12,713 nt of DNA from an uncultured Flavobacteriales bacterium (GTDB lineage: Bacteria > Bacteroidota > Bacteroidia > Flavobacteriales_D > Crocinitomicaceae): contig CAIRMS010000383.1 of NCBI GenBank assembly GCA_903879765.1, forward strand, positions 1 to 12,713, in the 5' to 3' direction. The notes beneath the pieces were generated by a model, which was given only the letters and a program-made list of their open reading frames with translations, was not told the DNA's origin and made no database searches. The position numbers and the translations under genes are program-made. Positions 6,340-12,713 of this stretch are shown here, piece by piece (positions within the stretch are counted from its first letter, which is position 1; the number at the start of each line of letters is the position of its first letter).

Positions 6340-6347
6340 CAAAGGTA
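6340..6347 (-). promoter_or_regulatory. promoter of the seven-helix protein gene, -7 element TACCTTTG
   Basis: On the minus strand 6347-6340 reads TACCTTTG, an exact TAnnTTTG match. Transcription would start near 6333-6336, leaving about 55 bases before ATG 6278. No clear -33 element is seen in 6362-6372. Confidence 0.42.
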
Positions 6348-6428
6348 AGCATTTGACATTTTAGTTTTTTACATTCATTTGTTCGTGAGTTATGATATTA
6401 ACATATTCTGTGTAAAGCGATATTCAAT

Positions 6429-6436
6429 TATCTTTG
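6429..6436 (+). promoter_or_regulatory. promoter of the lipid kinase gene, -7 element TATCTTTG
   Basis: TATCTTTG exactly matches TAnnTTTG. A TCTG at 6407-6410, 18 bases upstream, is a possible degenerate -33 element. The ATG at 6441 is only four bases after the final G, so the transcript should be leaderless or nearly so. Confidence 0.5.
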
Positions 6437-6440
6437 AATT

Positions 6441-7334
6441 ATGCCAAAAACACTTTTTTTAATGAACGGGAGCAAAGTAGTGACCAAAGCACTGCAACAT
6501 TTTCTTGACTCATGTTCACGTATTCTAGGTGATCATTATCACTTCATCGCTTCCTCAGAAGGAAAAGAATTGGTAACTATTGCAAAAGAAAGTGCCTCTA
6601 GCGTAGATATGATTGTTGGTATTGGAGGTGACGGCACAATCAATGAAATTATTAATGGGATTCTTCAATCAGAAACACCAGTGCTTCCTGTTTTAGCCAT
6701 TATTCCCTGTGGCACAGGAAATGATTTGTACCAAAGTTCCTTTTTCCAAACATTTCAATACAATCTGTTCCTTGATGCCCTATCAAATCCCCAATATATC
6801 CTTTCGGATGTTGGCAAAATGGTCACAGAACATGAAACACGGTATTTTATGAATGTTGCCGATATCGGTTTTGGTGGATCGGTGGTTCTTTCATTAAGTG
6901 AATTTCGTCAAAAATATGGGCCTCGATTTTCTTATGGACTAGCGATTTTAAAAACCTTTATTGGATTCAAGCGTCCGCACGTTTCACTGACAGCGGGTCA
7001 TTTTTCCTACACAGGAGAATTACTTTTAGCCGCGGCTTGCAATGGATCCATTTTTGGTAACGGACTTCACATACATCCCGGAGCATCGATTTCGGACGGG
7101 AAACTTAATATGACCATTTTAGCGAAAGTATCGCTGCTTGATTATCTTTTAAATGTATTAAAAGTAAAACGAGGCAAACGCATCAAGCATCCGGAAGCAC
7201 ATTACTTTGAAAGCAATACATTGACCTTAACCGCTTCAGAAGAATTACATGCAGAAACTGATGGAGAATACATTCAGGGGAAATCCTTCGAAATCTCGAT
7301 CATTCCACAAAGATTAAAAATTCTTTCCTATTAA
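6441..7334 (+). CDS. diacylglycerol kinase family lipid kinase (YegS/BmrU-like)
   Basis: A 297-residue soluble or peripheral lipid kinase, the usual length for the DAGK catalytic family. It would phosphorylate diacylglycerol or a related lipid with ATP, which would return lipid to phospholipid synthesis. The nucleotide-binding loop GIGGDGTINEIING spans 60-73 and the second motif IPCGTGNDL 88-96. Further family marks are NVADIGFGG at 138-146, GASISDGKLN at 214-223 and AETDGEY at 271-277, which carries the conserved acidic residues. The first-strand motif, often NPxSG, is degenerate here (FLMNGSK at 6-12). The actual lipid substrate cannot be read from sequence, as the family also covers sphingoid and other lipids. 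It begins a plus-strand run with ispD (30-base gap) and a murein carboxypeptidase. Confidence 0.9.
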   Translation: MPKTLFLMNGSKVVTKALQHFLDSCSRILGDHYHFIASSEGKELVTIAKESASSVDMIVGIGGDGTINEIINGILQSETPVLPVLAIIPCGTGNDLYQSSFFQTFQYNLFLDALSNPQYILSDVGKMVTEHETRYFMNVADIGFGGSVVLSLSEFRQKYGPRFSYGLAILKTFIGFKRPHVSLTAGHFSYTGELLLAAACNGSIFGNGLHIHPGASISDGKLNMTILAKVSLLDYLLNVLKVKRGKRIKHPEAHYFESNTLTLTASEELHAETDGEYIQGKSFEISIIPQRLKILSY

Positions 7335-7349
7335 TTCCATGGCAATGTG

Positions 7350-7357
7350 TATTTTTG
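7350..7357 (+). promoter_or_regulatory. internal promoter before ispD, -7 element TATTTTTG
   Basis: TATTTTTG exactly matches TAnnTTTG and lies in the 30-base gap between the lipid kinase stop and ispD. Its last G is seven bases before the ATG at 7365, so this message would have a leader of only a few bases. A TTAA at 7331-7334, about 15 bases upstream, is a doubtful -33 element. ispD may also be transcribed from the kinase promoter. Confidence 0.42.
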
Positions 7358-7364
7358 AAGGGCT

Positions 7365-8039
7365 ATGAAAGGATCTGTAATCATTACTGCTGGGGGAATA
7401 GGAACGCGAATGGGGACTGATTTACCCAAGCAATTTCTCGAAATCGAAGGCAAGCCCATTCTACTTCATTGTTTGGAAAAATTCCATTCGTATGATCCAA
7501 CATTGGAAATCATCATAACCTTGCCCACTGATTGGATTGCGTATTGGACCGAATTACTAAAATCCTTTCATTGTGAGATTCCTCATCACGTGAGTACCGG
7601 TGGACAAGAGCGCTTTCACTCCATTCAATTAGCATTAAATTTCTGCACTGGTGAATACATTATGGTTCATGACGGTGTTCGACCCCTCGTAAGTCACGAA
7701 ACCATCCATCGCTGCATTGAAGGATTAAATCATTCCAAAAGCGTTATTCCCGTTCTCGCGGTGAAAGATTCCTTGCGTGTACTTACAAAAGATGGTTCTG
7801 CAATGGTCGATCGTAACGATTATAAACTGGTTCATACACCGCAGTGTTTTAAGTCCGATATCCTCAAGAAAGCCTACGAAACAAACTATCATGAAGGTAT
7901 GACCGACGACGCGAGCGTTGTTGGACTGATGGGAATTGAACCCTTATTAGTCAATAGCAACGAAGAAAATATTAAAATCACTACCAAAGAAGACCTTGTC
8001 ATTGCATCTTCACTTCTTCCATTTTCAAAAGCGAAATGA
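7365..8039 (+). CDS. ispD: 2-C-methyl-D-erythritol 4-phosphate cytidylyltransferase IspD
   Basis: IspD joins CTP and 2-C-methyl-D-erythritol 4-phosphate to give CDP-methylerythritol, the third step of the MEP route to isoprenoids (quinone side chains and undecaprenyl phosphate). At 224 residues it is slightly shorter than the E. coli enzyme. The CTP-binding loop TAGGIGTRMGTDLPKQF spans 8-24, with Arg15 and Lys22 in the catalytic positions. VHDGVRPLV at 101-109 carries the nucleotide-contacting Asp103. HTPQCF at 157-162, TDDASVVG at 180-187 and NIKITTKEDL at 202-211 complete the family pattern. No domain fusion such as IspF is present. Its stop overlaps the next gene by four bases (ATGA), indicating coupled translation. 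Its presence suggests the MEP route rather than mevalonate in this organism. Confidence 0.95.
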   Translation: MKGSVIITAGGIGTRMGTDLPKQFLEIEGKPILLHCLEKFHSYDPTLEIIITLPTDWIAYWTELLKSFHCEIPHHVSTGGQERFHSIQLALNFCTGEYIMVHDGVRPLVSHETIHRCIEGLNHSKSVIPVLAVKDSLRVLTKDGSAMVDRNDYKLVHTPQCFKSDILKKAYETNYHEGMTDDASVVGLMGIEPLLVNSNEENIKITTKEDLVIASSLLPFSKAK

Positions 8040-8941
8040 TCACACCACCAACATTAAAAGAAGGTGATTTAATTTACATCACCGCACCCGCAAAAGCTAC
8101 AGATAAAGCATCCGTTTTATATACCAAGAATTTCTTGGAACAAAAAGGATATCGCGTTCTATTAAGTCAACACTGTCTTGGTGTACATCGTTATTTTTCA
8201 GGAACGGATGAGGAAAGAACTGCGGACATGCAATTTGGCATCGATCATCCGGAAGTGAAAGCCATTTTGTGCGCACGTGGAGGTTATGGATGCGTGCGGA
8301 TCGTCGATGAAATTAATTGGGCGAATATGTTAAGGGAGCCACGATGGATCATTGGATTTAGCGATGTTACCGTTTTTCATCACCGACTGATGAAATTAGG
8401 AGTAAAGAGCATTCACGGTTCCATGCCGCTCAATTTTGAGTCAAATTCGACGGAAGCATTGGAAACAATGTTGGAAATTTTACGCGGTGGAAATCCACTG
8501 ATTTCTTGTGCGGCGAGCGAATATAATCAACAGGGTGAAGCTGAAGGCATTTTAATCGGAGGAAATTTAAGCATTGTATTTAGCTTATTGGGTACAGACG
8601 ATGCCTATTCTTTCGAAGATTCCATTCTCTTTGTAGAGGATTTAGCCGAACAATTATACCATTTAGACCGTATGTTTTTTGCACTGAAAAAAACCGGGGC
8701 ATTAGGGAAAATCAAAGGCTTAATCATTGGCGGAATGACTGATTTAGAGGACACTGATAATCCAACCGAACTAACAATAGATCAAATTGTTTCACATCAC
8801 TTTAAGTATTCAAGAATTCCCATTTGTTATGATTTTCCTATTGGACACTTTTCTGATAATCGCTCTGTAATTGTTGGGGAAACGGTTAAATTAAAGGTAG
8901 ATGAAACAATGGCTGAACTGTCTTATCTAAATTCATTCTAA
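8036..8941 (+). CDS. ldcA: LD-carboxypeptidase, peptidase family S66
   Basis: Family S66 serine peptidases of the LdcA type remove the terminal D-alanine from murein tetrapeptides in the cytoplasm during cell-wall recycling; MccF relatives instead cleave microcin C-type compounds. The 301-residue length is typical. The Ser-Glu-His triad is visible: Ser109 in IIGFSDVT, Glu201 in LFVEDL and His271 in FPIGHFSDN. RGGYG at 81-85 is the conserved loop before the nucleophile, and the N-terminus KEGDLIYITAPA is characteristic. There is no signal peptide, which fits a cytoplasmic recycling role. The start codon overlaps the ispD stop as ATGA, so the pair is cotranslated. The LdcA role is favoured because of the housekeeping context, but the family alone does not exclude an MccF-like activity. 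Confidence 0.9.
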   Translation: MITPPTLKEGDLIYITAPAKATDKASVLYTKNFLEQKGYRVLLSQHCLGVHRYFSGTDEERTADMQFGIDHPEVKAILCARGGYGCVRIVDEINWANMLREPRWIIGFSDVTVFHHRLMKLGVKSIHGSMPLNFESNSTEALETMLEILRGGNPLISCAASEYNQQGEAEGILIGGNLSIVFSLLGTDDAYSFEDSILFVEDLAEQLYHLDRMFFALKKTGALGKIKGLIIGGMTDLEDTDNPTELTIDQIVSHHFKYSRIPICYDFPIGHFSDNRSVIVGETVKLKVDETMAELSYLNSF

Positions 8942-8967
8942 ATAGAAGAAAAACTTCTGTTTTATTG
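8941..8967 (+). terminator. weak AT-rich terminator after the LD-carboxypeptidase gene
   Basis: AATAGAAG (8941-8948) pairs with CTTCTGTT (8954-8961), with one G-T wobble, across an A5 loop, and is followed by TTATTG. The left arm starts on the last base of the preceding stop codon. The stem is AT-rich and its right side runs towards the sdhC promoter, so it is at best a leaky terminator. Confidence 0.38.
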
Positions 8968-8978
8968 TTAGTTAGAAG

Positions 8979-8986
8979 TAAATTTG
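8979..8986 (+). promoter_or_regulatory. sdhCAB operon promoter, -7 element TAAATTTG
   Basis: TAAATTTG exactly matches TAnnTTTG. TCTG at 8956-8959, 19 bases upstream, is a possible degenerate -33 element. Transcription would start near 8990, leaving about 20 bases including an AAAGG at 8996-9000 that could act as a Shine-Dalgarno sequence for sdhC. Confidence 0.5.
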
Positions 8987-9009
8987 CACCACATTAAAGG
9001 TTAACAATT

Positions 9010-9915
9010 ATGAGTAACTCAGTATTATTTAAATCATCCATCGCCAAGAAATACTTTATGGCTTTGACGGGATTGTTCTTATGTACATTCCTTGTTGGTC
9101 ACCTACTCGGTAACCTGCAACTTATTTTCAACACAGGTGAAGAAGGACGACGTGCCTTTAATGAATATGCTTACTTCATGGGGCATAATTTATTCATCCA
9201 AGTATTGTCATATACGACTTACATTGCATTAATTGTTCATGCAGTGGATGGAATTATGTTAACGATTCAAAACAGAAAAGCGCGTCCGGTGAAATATGCG
9301 TACAACAATCCAAAAGCAAATTCAGGAACAGCGTCAAGAAACATGGCGATTCTAGGAACCTTGATTTTGGTTTTCCTAGCTACGCACATGGCGAATTTCT
9401 GGTGGAAAGCAAAAATCACGAAGGAGATTCCATTGCATTCATTGGTAAAGACAGTTGATTACCCTGTTGGACAAAATCCGGCTACGGGAGAAATGATCAC
9501 AAAGCCAATTGAAGTAACGCATTACTTAAATACAAATGGAACATACCAACAATTTAAAGTAAAAGATCCAAGTACTGGTCAAGAACAGAAATTGTTTGAA
9601 ATAAAAAACAAACATGAATTCTACGACCTTACCTCTCATGTAAAAATTGGTGATGGGTACAAAGATTTACATACGGTTGTCATGACTTTCTTTAGTAAAG
9701 AAAATTCAAATGCCTTATTTGGTGTTATTTTCTATGTGATTTCCATGATCGTTTTAGGATATCACTTATGGCATGGATTTGCATCAGCGTTTCAGTCATT
9801 GGGATTAAATCATCCCTTGTACATGCCGATCATTAAGAAAATAGGAATGGCTTTCAGTATTGTTGTGCCTTTCTTATTCGCAATTATTCCCATTATTATT
9901 TACATGAACCATTAG
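9010..9915 (+). CDS. sdhC: succinate dehydrogenase/fumarate reductase cytochrome b558 subunit
   Basis: This is the single membrane anchor of a di-heme, menaquinone-type complex II. It passes electrons between the quinone pool and the SdhB iron-sulfur chain. Five helices are visible at about 15-37, 62-84, 111-131, 236-257 and 276-298. Candidate axial heme histidines are His31 (VGHLLGN), His77 (VHAVDG), His126 (THMANF) and His252 or His255 (YHLWHGF). At 301 residues it is clearly longer than the roughly 220-250 usual for the family. The excess is a hydrophilic loop at 132-235 between helices 3 and 4, rich in Lys, Thr and Gly; by analogy with Wolinella FrdC this loop faces the periplasm. AAAGG nine bases before the ATG is a plausible ribosome site. 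sdhA follows after 13 bases. Confidence 0.93.
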   Translation: MSNSVLFKSSIAKKYFMALTGLFLCTFLVGHLLGNLQLIFNTGEEGRRAFNEYAYFMGHNLFIQVLSYTTYIALIVHAVDGIMLTIQNRKARPVKYAYNNPKANSGTASRNMAILGTLILVFLATHMANFWWKAKITKEIPLHSLVKTVDYPVGQNPATGEMITKPIEVTHYLNTNGTYQQFKVKDPSTGQEQKLFEIKNKHEFYDLTSHVKIGDGYKDLHTVVMTFFSKENSNALFGVIFYVISMIVLGYHLWHGFASAFQSLGLNHPLYMPIIKKIGMAFSIVVPFLFAIIPIIIYMNH

Positions 9916-9928
9916 GAAAACCAGGATT

Positions 9929-11941
9929 ATGTCAAAATTAAATTCAAGAATTCCAGAAGGACCAATTGCTGAGAAGTGGACAAACCACAAAAATCACATG
10001 AAATTGGTTGCTCCCAACAATCGTCCAAAGATTGACGTGATTGTTGTTGGAACAGGATTAGCCGGAGCATCGGCTGCTGCATCCCTAGGTGAAATGGGAT
10101 ATAATGTAAAAGCATTCTGTTTTCAAGATTCTCCGCGTCGTGCCCATTCAATTGCAGCACAAGGAGGAATCAATGCAGCTAAAAATTACCAAAACGACGG
10201 GGACTCTGTTTACCGCTTGTTTTATGATACCATCAAAGGAGGAGATTACCGTGCAAGAGAAGCAAACGTGCATCGTTTAGCGGAAGTTTCTGGTAACATC
10301 ATCGATCAATGTGTGGCTCAAGGCGTTCCTTTTGCGCGTGAATACGGTGGTTTACTTGATAACCGTTCATTTGGTGGAACACAAGTTCAACGTACATTTT
10401 ACGCAGCTGGACAAACAGGACAACAATTATTGTTAGGTGCCTATTCAGCATTATCTCGTCAAATTGGATTAGGGCGCGTGAAAATGTATCACCGTCATGA
10501 AATGATGGACTTGGTTAAAATCGATGGAAAAGCGCGTGGAATTATTGCGCGCAACTTGGTTACAGGTGAATTAGAGCGTCATTCTGCACATGCAGTGGTG
10601 ATCGCATCTGGTGGTTACGGTAATGTATACTTCCTTTCAACAAATGCGATGGGAAGCAACGTTTCAGCTGCTTGGAAAGTACACAAAAGAGGAGCCTTAT
10701 TCGCTAATCCATGTTTTGTACAGATTCACCCAACGTGTGTTCCTGTTCACGGAACAAATCAATCCAAATTAACCTTAATGTCTGAGTCCTTAAGAAACTC
10801 GGGTAGAATTTGGGTTCCAAAGAAAAAAGAAGATGCAGAGGCAATCAGAGCAGGACAATTAAAACCAACACAAATCTCGGAAGAAGAAAGAGATTACTTC
10901 TTAGAGAGACGTTACCCTGCATTCGGGAACTTAGTGCCGCGCGATGTAGCTTCACGTGCAGCGAAAGAGCGTTGTGACGCCGGTTGTGGAATTGAAGCGA
11001 ACGACACAAATGAAGGAGTTTACTTAGATTTTTCCTCGGAAATTAAAAGCAAAGGAAAGCAAGCAGCATATGCTTTAGGGGAGCACGATCCATCTGAAGA
11101 ACGCATGATTGAATTAGGAAAAAAATGGATTGAGGAGAAATACGGGAACTTGTTCCAGATGTATCAAAAAATCACCGATGAAAATCCATATGAAACACCG
11201 ATGAAAATTTATCCAGCCGTTCACTATACAATGGGTGGCGTATGGGTTGATTATAACTTACAAAGTACCATCGAAGGATGTTTCGTTACAGGAGAAGCTA
11301 ATTTCTCTGAACACGGTGCAAATAGACTTGGTGCATCCGCTTTAATGCAAGGATTAGCCGATGGTTATTTCGTAGCGCCGTACACCGTTTCTGATTACCT
11401 ATCAAATGAAATCCGTACAGGAAAAATTTCAACCGATGGACCTGAATTTGAGGCAGCAGAACACGAAGTAAAAGAAAGCATTGATCGTTTCTTAAATAAC
11501 AATGGTTCCAAATCTGTAGATCACTTCCATAAGCGTTTGGGATTAATCATGTGGAACAAAGTTGGAATGGCTCGTAATGAACAGGGATTGAAACAAGCGA
11601 TTGAAGAAATCGGGTTATTGCGCGAAGAATTTTACAAGGACGTTTATGTGCCTGGAAGCGCGGACGAAATGAATCCTGAATTGGAAAAAGTAATGCGTGT
11701 TGCAGATTTAATTGAATTAGGTCAACTAATGGCCGTTGATGCACTGCACCGTGAAGAATCGTGTGGGGGTCACTTCCGTGAAGAACACCAAGACGCAGAG
11801 GGAGAAACCTTACGCGACGACAAAAACTTTAAATATGTTGCTGCTTGGGAATACCAAGGTGCCGATTCTAAACAATCTACTCTTCACAAAGAAGAGTTGA
11901 ATTACGAGTTTATCAAAATAGCAGATAGAAATTACAAATAA
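9929..11941 (+). CDS. sdhA: succinate dehydrogenase/fumarate reductase flavoprotein subunit
   Basis: SdhA oxidises succinate to fumarate, or the reverse, on a covalently bound FAD at the cytoplasmic face of the membrane. At 670 residues it is full length for the Bacteroidota and Bacillus-like type. The FAD-binding strand-loop GTGLAGASAA is at 41-50. His73 in RAHSIAAQGGINA is the expected site of the covalent histidyl-FAD bond. Substrate and catalytic positions follow in order: His267 (QIHPTC), Glu286 and Arg289 (SESLRNSG), Arg338 (VPRDVASRA), His432 (VHYTMGG) and Arg466 (HGANRLGASAL). SESLRNSG departs from the common SEavRGeGG form but keeps Glu and Arg. An AGGA at 9923-9926 lies close before the ATG. 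It is 13 bases from sdhC and 14 from sdhB, so one operon. Confidence 0.97.
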   Translation: MSKLNSRIPEGPIAEKWTNHKNHMKLVAPNNRPKIDVIVVGTGLAGASAAASLGEMGYNVKAFCFQDSPRRAHSIAAQGGINAAKNYQNDGDSVYRLFYDTIKGGDYRAREANVHRLAEVSGNIIDQCVAQGVPFAREYGGLLDNRSFGGTQVQRTFYAAGQTGQQLLLGAYSALSRQIGLGRVKMYHRHEMMDLVKIDGKARGIIARNLVTGELERHSAHAVVIASGGYGNVYFLSTNAMGSNVSAAWKVHKRGALFANPCFVQIHPTCVPVHGTNQSKLTLMSESLRNSGRIWVPKKKEDAEAIRAGQLKPTQISEEERDYFLERRYPAFGNLVPRDVASRAAKERCDAGCGIEANDTNEGVYLDFSSEIKSKGKQAAYALGEHDPSEERMIELGKKWIEEKYGNLFQMYQKITDENPYETPMKIYPAVHYTMGGVWVDYNLQSTIEGCFVTGEANFSEHGANRLGASALMQGLADGYFVAPYTVSDYLSNEIRTGKISTDGPEFEAAEHEVKESIDRFLNNNGSKSVDHFHKRLGLIMWNKVGMARNEQGLKQAIEEIGLLREEFYKDVYVPGSADEMNPELEKVMRVADLIELGQLMAVDALHREESCGGHFREEHQDAEGETLRDDKNFKYVAAWEYQGADSKQSTLHKEELNYEFIKIADRNYK

Positions 11942-11955
11942 TTAAGAAAGACATT

Positions 11956-12713
11956 ATGGCTTCTAAGTTCATTAATATCACATTGAAAATCTGGAGACAG
12001 AAAAATTCAAATGCCAAAGGGGCATTAGAAACATATTCATTGAATGATGTTTCTACTGATAGCTCTTTCTTGGAGATGTTAGATCAATTGAACGAACAAT
12101 TGATCAACGAGAAACAATCACCTATTACATTTGATCATGATTGTCGTGAGGGAATCTGTGGAATGTGTTCTCTTTATATAAATGGCCGTGCACATGGTCC
12201 AGACTCAGGTAACACTACGTGTCAATTACACATGCGCAAGTTTAAAGATGGGGATACAATCTATGTTGAACCATGGAGATCTCGTGCATTCCCAATCATT
12301 AAAGATTTGATGGTTGATCGCAGTGCATTTGATCGCATCCAGCAAGCTGGTGGATTCGTCTCTGTAAATACATCTGGACGCACGATGGACGCCAATGCTA
12401 TTCCGATCGCTAAAGCTGACGCAGACAAAGCCTTTCAGGCTGCTGCATGCATTGGATGTGGAGCTTGTGTTGCTTCGTGTAAAAATGGTTCTGCCATGTT
12501 GTTTGTTGGAGCGAAAGTGTCACAGTACGCTTTATTGCCTCAAGGAAAAGTGGAAGCAACTGACCGTGTGTTAAACATGGTTCGTCAAATGGACGAAGAA
12601 GGATTCGGAAATTGTACAAATACTGGTGCGTGTGAAATTGAGTGTCCAAAAGGAATCTCGATTGAAAACATTGCACGTATGAATAGAGAATTTTTAAAAG
12701 GTGCTTTAACAAA
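11956..12713 (+). CDS. sdhB: succinate dehydrogenase/fumarate reductase iron-sulfur subunit, 3' end beyond the window
   Basis: I translated this from the ATG at 11956. It stays open for 252 codons to the window edge without a stop, so it is the N-terminal and central part of the subunit and only a short C-terminal tail is probably missing. SdhB carries electrons from the FAD of SdhA to the quinone site at SdhC. The [2Fe-2S] ligands are Cys63, Cys68, Cys71 and Cys89, in DCREGICGMCS through NTTC. The second domain has CIGCGACVASC at 165-175 and CTNTGACEIECPKG at 220-233. By family pattern Cys165, 168, 171 and 230 hold the [4Fe-4S] cluster, and Cys175, 220 and 226 the [3Fe-4S] cluster. All ligands are present. 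It is the third gene of sdhCAB. Confidence 0.95.
   Translation, partial: MASKFINITLKIWRQKNSNAKGALETYSLNDVSTDSSFLEMLDQLNEQLINEKQSPITFDHDCREGICGMCSLYINGRAHGPDSGNTTCQLHMRKFKDGDTIYVEPWRSRAFPIIKDLMVDRSAFDRIQQAGGFVSVNTSGRTMDANAIPIAKADADKAFQAAACIGCGACVASCKNGSAMLFVGAKVSQYALLPQGKVEATDRVLNMVRQMDEEGFGNCTNTGACEIECPKGISIENIARMNREFLKGALT

Noticed and set aside
9927..10160. Minus-strand open frame opposite the sdhA start
   Set aside because: Antisense to the FAD-binding region of sdhA, rich in Leu and Gln as expected from a complementary frame, with no independent support.
12410..12712. Minus-strand 100-codon open frame at the right edge
   Set aside because: It is antisense to the iron-sulfur part of sdhB, where all eleven cysteine ligands are intact on the plus strand.

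Overview
The window is 12.7 kb of AT-rich bacterial chromosome from a member of the Bacteroidota, most likely order Flavobacteriales and perhaps close to Fluviicola/Crocinitomicaceae. The genus-level guess is inference. The phylum call rests on four observations: promoter -7 elements of the TAnnTTTG type in front of most genes, weak or absent Shine-Dalgarno sequences, a CHU_C/type IX secretion C-terminal domain, and the sdhC-sdhA-sdhB order with a di-heme b558-type SdhC. It also carries the purH-mreB neighbour pair that is common in the phylum. It looks like core chromosome. I see no insertion sequence, phage gene, CRISPR array, tRNA or rRNA.

Layout. At 1-218 lies a hairpin terminator followed by a promoter. 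purH (219-1748, purine synthesis) is followed by mreB (1832-2857, cell shape), whose predicted -7 promoter element includes the purH stop codon. A strong bidirectional terminator (2875-2905) separates mreB from a convergent exported thioredoxin-fold protein (2920-4146, minus). A roughly 90-bp divergent promoter region then serves that gene and a two-gene operon: an ECF sigma factor (4237-4761) and, one base later, a single-pass membrane protein (4763-5629). The latter joins an anti-sigma-like N-terminus to a gliding-motility/T9SS C-terminal domain. This operon converges on, and overlaps by 23 bp, a seven-helix membrane protein of unknown function (5607-6278, minus).

Divergent from the seven-helix gene is a plus-strand cluster of a diacylglycerol-kinase-family lipid kinase (6441-7334), ispD (7365-8039) and an LD-carboxypeptidase (8036-8941). 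All three are plausibly linked to envelope lipid, isoprenoid or murein metabolism. The last block is the succinate dehydrogenase/fumarate reductase operon: sdhC (9010-9915), sdhA (9929-11941) and sdhB (11956 to the window edge, incomplete).

The most unusual items are the membrane protein carrying both an anti-sigma-like N-terminus and a T9SS-type C-terminal domain next to its sigma factor, the roughly 100-residue loop inserted in SdhC, mreB without mreCD behind it, and near-leaderless promoters in front of the lipid kinase and ispD. No stretch longer than 300 bases lacks a gene.
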